In this document: one piece after another, positions 15,849 through 24,109 of the stretch
How positions within the stretch are numbered: position 1 is the first letter of the stretch
How the letters are laid out: every line of letters begins with the position of its first letter
Source: Sulfurovum sp. TSL6
GTDB taxonomy: Bacteria; Campylobacterota; Campylobacteria; Campylobacterales; Sulfurovaceae
NCBI RefSeq assembly: GCF_019972115.1
Contig: NZ_BPFJ01000001.1
Location: 558,001-622,000, forward strand
Length of the DNA: 64,000 nucleotides
Direction of reading: 5' to 3'
Position numbers and translations under genes: made by a program
Notes under the pieces: model-generated
Seen by the model: the letters and a program-made list of their open reading frames with translations, nothing else
Databases searched by the model: none
Told to the model about the DNA's origin: nothing

Positions 15849-17081
15849 GTGTCAAGATATGATCTCATAGTAGTGGGTTCGGGAGCAGCGGGTATGATGG
15901 CTGCCATTACTGCTGCTCGTACAGGAAAGTCTGTACTTCTTTTAGAAAAACTCTCCAAGATAGGTTCAAAACTTAAAGCCACAGGTGGTGGACGCTGTAA
16001 CTTGACCAATACACTTTCAAATGAAGACTTTATGGCTCGTTTTGGCCGTGACGGACGTTTTATGACGCCGGCATTGGAAACCTTAGACCATAAAGCACTT
16101 ATGGATTTTTTTGAAGAGATCGGTGTAGAGAGCCATGCTCCGGATGGCTACCGGGTTTTTCCCATTACACACAGTTCGTCAACCATTATCAATGCCATGG
16201 AACAAGAGATGCATAATCTCGGTGTCATAGTAAAATGTTCTCAAAAAGTTGAAACGTTAGACCATGATGGTGTAAAAGTTACGGGGGTACATACGCAAAC
16301 CGACACATTTCAAAGTGATGCCGTAGTCATCGCTACTGGAGGGTTGGGTTACCCTGTACTGGGTGCAGAGGGTGACGGATACCCTATAGCAGAGTCTGTA
16401 GGGCACAAGGTAACAGATCTCTACCCTGCTATGATGCCGCTTAAAACCAAGGAGACCTGGGTTGGTAACTGCAGGGCAGATACCATTGCAAAGGTTGATA
16501 TGCACGTTGATATGAAAAAATATAAAAAACTCTCTGCCAAAGGAGATCTTATCTTCACCAAAGGCGGTATACGTGGTCCGGTGGTCTTAGATTTTTCCAG
16601 GGAGATCACCCCGCTTTTGAGTAAATTTGATGAAGTACCCATTCTCGCAAACTTTACCAAAGGCATGAATGAAGAGCAGATACGTCAACACTTTAAAGAG
16701 GAATTGGCAAAAGATCCTCACCGTAATACATTAGAATTACTACAGACTCTGCTTCCCAAGTCTGTAAGTAGGGAACTCTGTAAACTTGCCGAAGTTGACC
16801 CTACTCTCTCTTTGGGTAAGCAAGTAGGGTCAGCACGAGACAAACTCATCAAACTTCTGGTATGGACACCGCTTACGATCAACGGACATGACGGCTTTAA
16901 AATGGCTATGATCACACGCGGAGGCATACATCTCAAAGAGATAGATCCCTACACCATGCAAAGTAAGAAACTCAAGAGGCTTTACTTCTGCGGAGAGATC
17001 ATGAACCTGGATGGACCTTGCGGCGGGTATAACTTGCAGTGGTCTTTTGCCAGCGGATATTTAGCAGGCAAATTAAGATAA
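15849..17081 (+). CDS. HI0933/BaiN-family flavoprotein
   Basis: This is a 410-residue FAD protein starting at GTG with AGAAGGGA upstream. It has an N-terminal dinucleotide fold (LIVVGSGAAGMMAAITAA), the family signature KLKATGGGRCNLTN, VVIATGGLGYPVLGAEGDGY, and a C-terminal RLYFCGEIMNLDGPCGGYNLQ. The HI0933-like (YhiN/BaiN) family has no settled reaction; one member is linked to bile acid reduction. It probably acts in the cytoplasm. It is followed after 78 bp by the SulP gene on the same strand. Confidence 0.88.
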   Translation: MSRYDLIVVGSGAAGMMAAITAARTGKSVLLLEKLSKIGSKLKATGGGRCNLTNTLSNEDFMARFGRDGRFMTPALETLDHKALMDFFEEIGVESHAPDGYRVFPITHSSSTIINAMEQEMHNLGVIVKCSQKVETLDHDGVKVTGVHTQTDTFQSDAVVIATGGLGYPVLGAEGDGYPIAESVGHKVTDLYPAMMPLKTKETWVGNCRADTIAKVDMHVDMKKYKKLSAKGDLIFTKGGIRGPVVLDFSREITPLLSKFDEVPILANFTKGMNEEQIRQHFKEELAKDPHRNTLELLQTLLPKSVSRELCKLAEVDPTLSLGKQVGSARDKLIKLLVWTPLTINGHDGFKMAMITRGGIHLKEIDPYTMQSKKLKRLYFCGEIMNLDGPCGGYNLQWSFASGYLAGKLR

Positions 17082-17159
17082 CCACTGTGCTGAATAGAAG
17101 AAGTCACTTGTAAAACTATTATGGTAAAATTCCGACCATAAACAAAGTAAGGAATTGAT

Positions 17160-18743
17160 GTGTTTAACATTCAAAACTATTCAAAACAAAACATTAAAAA
17201 TGACATTCTATCGGGTGCATTGGTCGCTGTTGCCCTTGTACCTGAAGCGATTGCCTTTTCATTTATCGCAGGGGTTTCGCCGGTTGTAGGACTCTACGGT
17301 GCCTTTATTATCGGGCTTATTACAGCACTTCTTGGAGGTAAACCGGGAATGATCTCCGGTGCTACAGGGTCTGTTGCAGTGGTATTTGTAAGTCTTGGTC
17401 TTTCTGTCAAGTCTATGTATCCTGAGCTTGGTACCGAAGCATTAAGCATGATGGTACTGCACTATATCTTACTGACCTCCATTATAGCAGGACTCATACA
17501 GGTAGCGATCGGAGTGCTGAAGATGGGTAAGTTTATCCGTCTTGTGCCTCAACCTGCCCTCTTTGGTTTTGTGAATGGTCTTGCTATTGTGATAGCAATG
17601 GCACAGCTTCCTTTCTTGGCACCTAAAAATATGGAACAATACAGTGGCTGGATGGAGATCATCTCTGAGAGTTTTACAGAAAACTATGTGATGTATGTAA
17701 TTGTAGCTATTACCATGGCTACGATGCATTTTTTACCCAAGTACAGTAAAGCTGTTCCTGCAGGGCTTGTAGCCATTGTAGTACTTACACTGCTAACCTA
17801 TTTCATGCACATTGATACCAAAGTGGTCGGTGACATGGCAGATCTTTCAAATGTTTCTTTGCCATCGTTTGTGATGCCTCTAGCTGAACTCTTTAATTGG
17901 GCATCCATGGCAATTATTTTACCCACAGCACTTATCGTAGCGCTCGTCGGGCTTATAGAGTCATTGCTTACACTTTCTGTACTGGATGAGATGGGTGGTG
18001 AACGTGGTTCCGGGAATAAAGAGTGTATCGCCCTTGGTATCGGGAACTCCACTTCGGGATTCTTTGGCGGTATGGCAGGATGTGCGATGATCGGTCAATC
18101 TGTGATCAACTTTACTTCGGGTGGTTTGGGTCGTCTTTCCTCCTTTACCGCAGCGGTGCTGCTTATCATCCTTGTGGTGAGTTTTTCCGATGTCATAGCG
18201 GTCATTCCTATAGCAGTACTCGTAGGTATCATGTTCATGGTGAGTATCGGTACTTTTGAATTCTCTTCCCTTAAACGTATCAAACATATGCCTCGATCAG
18301 ATGCATTTGTATTGGTCGTAGTAACCATCATCACGGTACTTGAAGACCTTGCAGTGGCAGTGATAGCCGGTATCATCATCTCTGCACTGGTATTTGCATG
18401 GGAACATGCAAAGATATTTTCACGTACTTCTACCGATGATGAAGGCAGAAAGATCTACACACTTGAGGGACCTCTCTTCTTCGCGTCTGTGACTTCATTT
18501 AATGAGCAGTTTGATATAGAGAATGACCCGGATGCTGTTGTCATAGACTTTAAGAATGCCAGAGTCATGGACAGTTCTGGTGCAGAAGCCATAGACAGCA
18601 TTACAGATAAATATAAACAAGCCGGAAAAAAACTAACACTTAGACACCTTTCCAAAGACTGTAAAAGCATGTTAAAAACAGCAGGACCTTTCTGCACCTA
18701 TGAAGAAGATGATCCTACGTATAAAGTTGCAGCCAATATATAA
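17160..18743 (+). CDS. SulP family anion transporter with STAS domain
   Basis: This is a 527-residue inner membrane transporter starting at GTG with TAAGGA upstream. The SulP signature ALVAVALVPEAIAFSFIAGV is followed by PVVGLYGAFI and about 11-12 membrane spans. A STAS domain occupies about residues 430-520 (VVIDFKNARVMDSSGAEAID). It probably moves sulfate, bicarbonate or another oxyanion; both sulfate and bicarbonate uptake would suit a sulfur-oxidising autotroph. The substrate cannot be read from the sequence. Confidence 0.92.
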   Translation: MFNIQNYSKQNIKNDILSGALVAVALVPEAIAFSFIAGVSPVVGLYGAFIIGLITALLGGKPGMISGATGSVAVVFVSLGLSVKSMYPELGTEALSMMVLHYILLTSIIAGLIQVAIGVLKMGKFIRLVPQPALFGFVNGLAIVIAMAQLPFLAPKNMEQYSGWMEIISESFTENYVMYVIVAITMATMHFLPKYSKAVPAGLVAIVVLTLLTYFMHIDTKVVGDMADLSNVSLPSFVMPLAELFNWASMAIILPTALIVALVGLIESLLTLSVLDEMGGERGSGNKECIALGIGNSTSGFFGGMAGCAMIGQSVINFTSGGLGRLSSFTAAVLLIILVVSFSDVIAVIPIAVLVGIMFMVSIGTFEFSSLKRIKHMPRSDAFVLVVVTIITVLEDLAVAVIAGIIISALVFAWEHAKIFSRTSTDDEGRKIYTLEGPLFFASVTSFNEQFDIENDPDAVVIDFKNARVMDSSGAEAIDSITDKYKQAGKKLTLRHLSKDCKSMLKTAGPFCTYEEDDPTYKVAANI

Positions 18744-18820
18744 ATCTTACTATACGCCAAAATTTTCCAATAGATAGAAAACGCTGGCGTCTCTTTTCTT
18801 TCGTTACACAGTTTTTCCAT

Positions 18821-18842
18821 ACTCTATATACTAGTATAGAGT
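18821..18842 (+). promoter_or_regulatory. Inverted repeat upstream of the first rhodanese gene
   Basis: ACTCTATA and TATAGAGT flank a 6-bp centre, ending 24 bp before the ATG. It may be an operator or an mRNA hairpin. Confidence 0.4.
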
Positions 18843-18866
18843 TAGAAGAACTTTAAGAGGTGAAGT

Positions 18867-19559
18867 ATGTTTTATAAATATTATATGACTGTATTACTGT
18901 TTAGTTCCCTTCTCTTGGCACAAAAGATCGGCTTCGAATATGAAGGTATACCTGTAGAAACTATAGATGCAAAAGGTAATAGTGTTTATACCATAGTAAA
19001 ACGGGATATACCAAATGTGTGTGAAAATATACCTGTTACCAATTTGATGCTATGGACAGGAAATTATGCCCATTCCAAAGTACCTGAAGCATGTAAGTCT
19101 ACTTTTGTACATACTCTAGGCGGTCATATATACCCAATGTCTATCGATGAGGATATCACTACCTATGGTGAACTGGAAGTTTTGGCCTTCATCAAACAGA
19201 TGCAAACAGATGATTCCATGATACTTATAGACGTATGCAGAGAAGAGTTCTATACGTACCGTACCATACCTGGAGCTGTCAATATGCCTTTTAACCATTT
19301 TAAAGAACGTACAAGTTTTGTGTTTGAGTTTGAACAGCATATGAAGGATCTTGGAGTTTCTATTGATGAAGAAGATGATAGTTTGGACTTTACACACGCT
19401 AAAACAATTACCCTGTTCTGTAATGGACCCTGGTGCAGTCTATCTGTAACGGCGATTTTGGCTTTACTTGACATAGGATATCCTGCTGAGAAGATTAACT
19501 GGTACCGTGGAGGTATGCAGGAATGGCTGGCCGCAGGTCTGACTTCTACAAGAAAATGA
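18867..19559 (+). CDS. Exported rhodanese-like protein A
   Basis: This is a 230-residue protein with a signal peptide (about residues 1-18) and a rhodanese domain at about 100-228. The active loop is FCNGPWCSLS, with the first Cys as the likely sulfur carrier, followed by GYPAEKINWYRGGMQEWLAAG. The structural D-x-R of rhodaneses reads DVCR here, shifted by one residue relative to its neighbour. It is roughly 60% identical to the gene at 19639 by eye, so the pair arose by tandem duplication. A periplasmic sulfur-transfer or thiosulfate/sulfide role is inferred. Confidence 0.85.
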   Translation: MFYKYYMTVLLFSSLLLAQKIGFEYEGIPVETIDAKGNSVYTIVKRDIPNVCENIPVTNLMLWTGNYAHSKVPEACKSTFVHTLGGHIYPMSIDEDITTYGELEVLAFIKQMQTDDSMILIDVCREEFYTYRTIPGAVNMPFNHFKERTSFVFEFEQHMKDLGVSIDEEDDSLDFTHAKTITLFCNGPWCSLSVTAILALLDIGYPAEKINWYRGGMQEWLAAGLTSTRK

Positions 19560-19638
19560 TTTAAAAAAGTCTACTTTTACATTTTACTACACACATATTC
19601 TACACACAAATGGTATGGTCATGTACAAAGGATGCAAT

Positions 19639-20325
19639 ATGTTTTATAAAATGACAATGATCTCATTACTTTTAACTTCTTTGACAGCGTTTGCAAGGAC
19701 TGGGTTTGAATATGAGGGAATACCCGTAAAAACAGTAGATACAAAGGGTAAGATAAAACAGATTGTTGTAAAACGTGATATTCCAGAAGAGTGTTTAAAA
19801 ATACCTATCAATAATATGATGGTATGGAGCGAAAACTATGCTAGTGCAAAAGTACCTGAAATATGTAAGTCAACCTATGTACATACCACAGGTAAGCTTC
19901 TTCCTATGAAGCTTCATGAAGATATCGATACCTATGGAGAACTTGAAGTTTTAGCCTTCATCAAACAGATGCAAACAGATGATTCTATGATGCTTATAGA
20001 TGGCCGTAAAGAGGAATGGTATGCCTATCGTACGATTCCCGGTGCCGTGAATATACCTTTTCATCATCTCAAAGAACGAAAAAGTTTTGAATTCGAATTT
20101 GAACATGAAATAGAGACATTGGGTGTAAAGATAAATGAAGATGATACATTTGATTTCTCACAAGTAAAAACCATTGTCGTTTTTTGTAATGGTCCATGGT
20201 GTAGTCAATCAGTAGCCATGATAGAAGCATTACTGGAGATCGGCTACCCTGCAGAGAAGATCAGCTGGTATCGTGGAGGTATGCAGACCTGGTTGGCTGC
20301 GGGGATGACGTGTTCAAGAAAATAA
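19639..20325 (+). CDS. Exported rhodanese-like protein B
   Basis: This is a 228-residue paralogue of the preceding gene. The ATG at 19639 is chosen because AAAGGA lies 7 nt upstream and it aligns with the paralogue start (MFYK). It has a signal peptide ending near TAFA, the rhodanese motif DGRKEEWYAYRTIPGAVN, which preserves D-x-R, and the active loop FCNGPWCSQS. The two proteins share the long N-terminal segment FEYEGIPV...VKRDIP that is not part of the rhodanese domain. Confidence 0.87.
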   Translation: MFYKMTMISLLLTSLTAFARTGFEYEGIPVKTVDTKGKIKQIVVKRDIPEECLKIPINNMMVWSENYASAKVPEICKSTYVHTTGKLLPMKLHEDIDTYGELEVLAFIKQMQTDDSMMLIDGRKEEWYAYRTIPGAVNIPFHHLKERKSFEFEFEHEIETLGVKINEDDTFDFSQVKTIVVFCNGPWCSQSVAMIEALLEIGYPAEKISWYRGGMQTWLAAGMTCSRK

Positions 20326-20427
20326 CGGTCTATTTGGCAAATACTCTTTTAGATATTTGATGTAAAGGAGCGTAGAAACGTTTACTGAAAATGTGAGATG
20401 CCACCAAGAAATATCTAGTACAGGGAG

Positions 20428-20577
20428 TTAAAGAAAGAACATCCCTACCATAAGAAGTATAAAGGGTACAAACGCCAGAAGATATATCTTCTTTTGTGTT
20501 TTTGCTGCTTTGTACGCACCCCAAAAGAACAAGATGACACTTACAGTAAAAATCGTTAAGATCACTGCATTGCTCAT
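20428..20577 (-). CDS. Small two-span membrane protein, 49 residues
   Basis: The minus-strand ATG at 20577 begins one base after the stop of the upstream 70-codon gene (TAAGATG), with GGAAAGAAG as ribosome binding site. The product has two hydrophobic segments (AVILTIFTVSVILFFW and LLAFVPFILLMVGMFF) joined by a basic loop (YKAAKTQKK), typical of a hairpin membrane protein. Tight spacing and topology support a real gene. Function is unknown. Confidence 0.65.
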   Translation of the reverse strand: MSNAVILTIFTVSVILFFWGAYKAAKTQKKIYLLAFVPFILLMVGMFFL

Positions 20578-20578
20578 C

Positions 20579-20791
20579 TTACTTCTTTCCCAACTCTTCT
20601 TTCCCTAATTTATCAACCATCTTGATACTGTCTAAAGCATTATTGAGTATCTTTTTAGTTGAAGTAAGCGGTTTCATATGAAGATTGGTTTGCTTCTTAT
20701 CAAGACTTTCATCCATCAGAACAGTCATAACTTCTGCTTCAAGCTCTTTGATGATCTCATTTATTTTATTTTCTATAAATTCTATATTCAT
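20579..20791 (-). CDS. Small helical protein of unknown function
   Basis: This 70-residue protein, rich in Lys, Glu, Leu and Ile, is probably an alpha-helical hairpin or coiled coil. It lies 16 bp after mog and one base before the two-span membrane protein gene, so the three are likely co-transcribed. No family is recognised. Confidence 0.6.
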   Translation of the reverse strand: MNIEFIENKINEIIKELEAEVMTVLMDESLDKKQTNLHMKPLTSTKKILNNALDSIKMVDKLGKEELGKK

Positions 20792-20807
20792 ATTATTTAG
20801 TATATTC

Positions 20808-21341
20808 CTATTTTGCTTTAGGTCTAAAGATTTTTATAACTTCTTCATTCGCTTCCATAAAAGACCCACCTATTAAGTCTATACAGTATGGAACGGCAGG
20901 AAATACAGCATCCAAACATTCACGAATAGATTTTGGTTTTCCTGGCAGATTGATGATCAGTGAACCGTTGCAGATACCTGCTGTCTGACGTGAAAGTATG
21001 GCAGTTGGTACATACTGCAAACTCACTGCTCTCATTTGTTCTCCAAAACCCGGAAGAAGCTTTTGGCACACATTTTCTGTTGCTTCAGTCGTTACATCTC
21101 TGGGTGCTGGACCCGTACCTCCAGTGGTAACTATAAGGTCACATTTTTCATCACGTGAAAGCTTTATCAGTGTTGTTTCAATCAGGCTCTGTTCATCCGG
21201 GATACATCTGTACTCGTATTCACATTCATTGCGCAGGTACTCTTTCATAGTATCCATGATGGCTACACCTGAGATATCTTCATAGATACCCTGTGAAGCT
21301 CTATCACTTGTGGTGACAACACCTATTTTTATCTTATCCAT
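20808..21341 (-). CDS. mog: Molybdopterin adenylyltransferase (Mog/MoaB family)
   Basis: This is a 177-residue cytoplasmic enzyme of molybdenum cofactor synthesis, which adenylylates molybdopterin before metal insertion. The MoaB/Mog core is complete: VVTTSDRASQGIYEDISG at the N-terminus, DLIVTTGGTGPAPRDVT for nucleotide and pterin binding, and LIINLPGKPKSIRECLDAV. Length and order fit Mog better than the MoeA C-terminal module. It is the first gene of a short operon with two small unknown genes. Confidence 0.9.
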   Translation of the reverse strand: MDKIKIGVVTTSDRASQGIYEDISGVAIMDTMKEYLRNECEYEYRCIPDEQSLIETTLIKLSRDEKCDLIVTTGGTGPAPRDVTTEATENVCQKLLPGFGEQMRAVSLQYVPTAILSRQTAGICNGSLIINLPGKPKSIRECLDAVFPAVPYCIDLIGGSFMEANEEVIKIFRPKAK

Positions 21342-21418
21342 ATACTATCCTCATTATTTTTTACTGCAGATTATAGCAAAAATCTATTCAAGTCAATTTA
21401 GTGTTCTGACACTTCCTA

Positions 21419-22237
21419 CTACTCAATTTTCATTAAGAGCTTGTCCAGACATGAGGTACTTAAAAGTCGTTTTAAATATCCCAGAAGGTATGTCGCTTTC
21501 GTAATATAATAACGGGGTTTTGGCTGATCAGCCAATATAATTTTATGGACAACGGCTGCAACAGCATCTGCACCCTCTTTGAACGGTACTTTCTTTTGTG
21601 TTCTCTCTTTGAGACTGCGAAGGTATTTCTCTTTAAAGATGGAATGTTCTATATCAACATTCTCTTCAAGTTTTTCTACGGCTGTTTGTCTAAAATTACT
21701 TATGATGGGTCCGGTATTGAGAAGTACAGGATAAATGTCCGTATCTTTAAGTTCCAATCTAAGCGTATCTGTCAGCCCTTCTATGGCATATTTGCTTGCA
21801 TTGTAGGCACCTCGCCCAAAAAGAGAGATAATACCCAGTACAGAACTGTGCTGAATGATCTTCCCCTGTCCCTGCTCTCTCATAACAGGTATGATCTGTC
21901 TTGTACATTCATGTAGTCCAAATACATTGGTTTCAAACTGTTCACGCAGGATAGGTGTGCTAATGTCTTCCACCGCACCAGGCTGTCCGTAGCCAGCGTT
22001 GTTGAACCATACATCTATATGTCCGTCAAGTGCTAAGACATTCTCTATCACCATTGTGATCATCTCTGGTTTGGTCACATCCAGCAGCATGGCATGTTCA
22101 AACCCCAGATCTTTTAGCATCTCTACATCTTTTGGGTCTCTTGCAGTAGGATAGACTTTAATAAATTTATCTTTAAGATACTTTGCAGTTTCAAGTCCAA
22201 TGCCTGTACTGCATCCTGTGATGATGATATTGGTCAC
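21419..22237 (-). CDS. SDR family oxidoreductase
   Basis: This is a 272-residue classical short-chain dehydrogenase: cofactor motif ITGCSTGIGLETAK, NNAGYG, catalytic Ser in HSSVLGIIS and the YNASK pair. An Arg at the end of beta-2 (YPTARD) favours NADPH. The C-terminal ~30 residues extend beyond the core (RYYITKATYLLGYLKRLL), as in membrane-associated steroid/retinol-type SDRs. It lies 4 bp after magIII in a minus-strand operon. The substrate is unknown. Confidence 0.88.
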   Translation of the reverse strand: MTNIIITGCSTGIGLETAKYLKDKFIKVYPTARDPKDVEMLKDLGFEHAMLLDVTKPEMITMVIENVLALDGHIDVWFNNAGYGQPGAVEDISTPILREQFETNVFGLHECTRQIIPVMREQGQGKIIQHSSVLGIISLFGRGAYNASKYAIEGLTDTLRLELKDTDIYPVLLNTGPIISNFRQTAVEKLEENVDIEHSIFKEKYLRSLKERTQKKVPFKEGADAVAAVVHKIILADQPKPRYYITKATYLLGYLKRLLSTSCLDKLLMKIE

Positions 22238-22241
22238 TATT

Positions 22242-22919
22242 TTATCCTTCTATATACTTTTTGAGTATTTCCGTATTGACATTTTTACCTCGTATGTGCT
22301 CTTTGGCAAACTCTACGATCATTCCGTGAAAACGTGCATAAAGCGTATGAAGTGTTATTTCTGTATCATACATTTGGGGTATTTTATCAAAGTTTACTAC
22401 GATCCCTTCTTGCATCCATTCCTGTATCTGCATATAGCTCTCAAAACTGTAGCCGAATGCCTCAAGTAGTCTTGCTGTATAACTATCGACCACCAAGACT
22501 TCACGTCCGCAACCATAACAAAGGATGGAATCCGCACTCTCCATCCCTATCCCTTTTTGTGCAAGCAGCCACTTCCGGGTGACTTCATTTTGAAATCTTT
22601 CAAAGGTATGGAACTCATTGAGTATCTGTTGACAAAGCACCTGAAGCCTCTTTGCTTTGGTATTGTAAAAACCACTGGGTTTGATGCATGTAGCGATCTC
22701 TCCCACATCAGCCCTGCTTAGCGCCTCCAGTGATAACAGTCCATGCTCTTTTAAATTTACCAGTGACGCTTCTACTTTCTCCCATTTTGTCTGCTGTGTC
22801 AGGATCGCACCGATGATGACTTCAAATGTGCCACTGTGAGGCCACCAGAGTGGATCTCTAGTTGTTTTGAGGTAGCCCATATTTTTAAGTGCACACCAAA
22901 GATCGTAACTACTTTGCAA
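22242..22919 (-). CDS. magIII: 3-methyladenine DNA glycosylase MagIII
   Basis: This 225-residue HhH-GPD glycosylase removes 3-methyladenine and related alkylated bases from DNA. The order of segments matches the Helicobacter MagIII protein as I remember it: LWWPHSGTFEVIIGAILTQQT, SGFYNTKAKRL, the helix-hairpin-helix LLAQKGIGMESADSILCYG, the catalytic Asp in VLVVDSYTARLL, and YARFHGMIVEF at the end. The C-terminal iron-sulfur cysteines of Nth are absent, as expected for MagIII. It sits between Nudix and SDR genes. Confidence 0.88.
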   Translation of the reverse strand: MQSSYDLWCALKNMGYLKTTRDPLWWPHSGTFEVIIGAILTQQTKWEKVEASLVNLKEHGLLSLEALSRADVGEIATCIKPSGFYNTKAKRLQVLCQQILNEFHTFERFQNEVTRKWLLAQKGIGMESADSILCYGCGREVLVVDSYTARLLEAFGYSFESYMQIQEWMQEGIVVNFDKIPQMYDTEITLHTLYARFHGMIVEFAKEHIRGKNVNTEILKKYIEG

Positions 22920-22928
22920 AGAAAGCCT

Positions 22929-23357
22929 TTACTTGTCTGTAGAGTATTGCGACAGATACTCTTTCAGGATATCGCTATGGTCAAAGACCAACTGATCCAT
23001 CGGTATCTCTTCCAGTGCGTAGAGCTTTGCCTCCTTCGCATCATCTCCGCCTTGGGGTTGACCTTTGGCTTTTGCTATAAAAACAACACTTGCTGTATGA
23101 AATCTGGGATCACGCTTAGGGTCAGAATAGACACCCAGCAGTTTGCTGATCTCTACTTCCAAGTTCGTCTCTTCCTGCATCTCCCGTATTAGAGCATCTT
23201 CTACACGTTCCCCCACATCCACAAATCCACCAGGAAGTGCCAAGCCTTTAGGATCATTCTTGCGCTCGATGAGTACGATACCCTTAAAGGTATCTCCCTC
23301 ATATAACTCTATAATACCATCCGTAGTAAGATAAGGTGTCCGGGGTGTAAAAGGCAT
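22929..23357 (-). CDS. Nudix hydrolase
   Basis: This is a 142-residue protein with a full Nudix box ([18 protein letters not shown], then QEETNLEV, about residues 40-62). It is likely to hydrolyse nucleoside diphosphate derivatives, such as ADP-ribose or oxidised nucleotides. It is the first gene of the Nudix-magIII-SDR operon; the next start is 9 bp downstream. Pairing with an alkylation glycosylase hints at nucleotide or DNA damage control, but the substrate is not readable. Confidence 0.9.
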   Translation of the reverse strand: MPFTPRTPYLTTDGIIELYEGDTFKGIVLIERKNDPKGLALPGGFVDVGERVEDALIREMQEETNLEVEISKLLGVYSDPKRDPRFHTASVVFIAKAKGQPQGGDDAKEAKLYALEEIPMDQLVFDHSDILKEYLSQYSTDK

Positions 23358-23613
23358 GGAGGGTCTCCTTTGTATGTATAGAGGTCAAAACTTTATAAAG
23401 CACTATTCTCTTCCATACGGTATGTGGGAATGTATAGAACAATTTTAACTAAAAGTATCTATAAATTCACTATTCTCCTGTACAGAAAAAAGATGAAGTC
23501 AGGCAATACTCTATAGTTTTACCGTTGGTTTGTCTTCTTTGCCAACAAACTCAGTGGGGACTTGAAATTATGTTATAATTTATTGATCTTTTAGTAAAGC
23601 AAGGTAGGTGAAA

Positions 23614-24009
23614 ATGAGACTACGTATCAACACTGAAGACATCATTCAAATAGCCATAGGTGCATTTGCTCTTGCAGTTCCGATCTCTTTTACAGAAGAG
23701 GCATGGAAAATGAGTATCACTTTACCCTTTTATAATCTCTTATTGGTTTTTGTACTCTCTGTGACCTTTTTAGGCATTTATGCCTACTATAGTGTCTTCC
23801 AAAAGCAGGTATCAAAACGCTACGATATATTCATATTACGTATTTTTATTGCTTATTTCATCTCTGCTTTGGTAGTGGCTTTAGTATTACTGGCTTTAAA
23901 TAAGTTACCTATTATAGACGAACCTATTATCGCTTTAAAAAGATTGATATTGATTGCCATGCCTGCATCAATGGGGGCCATTGTGGTAGACAGCTTCAAC
24001 AAAGAATGA
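23614..24009 (+). CDS. DUF2391-type membrane protein
   Basis: This is a 131-residue protein with four membrane segments and the family-like start DIIQIAIGAFALAVPISFTEEAW. The ATG at 23614 has AGG 6 nt upstream; an in-frame GTG at 23608 is too close to the AAGG. Function is unknown. It is followed by the MgtC/DUF4010 gene after 100 bp and may be co-expressed with that ion-transport cluster. Confidence 0.75.
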   Translation: MRLRINTEDIIQIAIGAFALAVPISFTEEAWKMSITLPFYNLLLVFVLSVTFLGIYAYYSVFQKQVSKRYDIFILRIFIAYFISALVVALVLLALNKLPIIDEPIIALKRLILIAMPASMGAIVVDSFNKE

Positions 24010-24109
24010 TCTGAAATAGCCAGTATGCTATAATGGTTATAGTTTGATGATGTAATGAAGGGGCATTGTAGTGTAGATGAATTAAGTCTAAGAAAGGTCA
24101 AAAGCAAAT

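Noticed and set aside
20330-20524. 64-codon minus-strand frame
   Set aside because: It is the wrong frame over the 49-residue two-span membrane gene at 20428-20577, which has a better start and composition.
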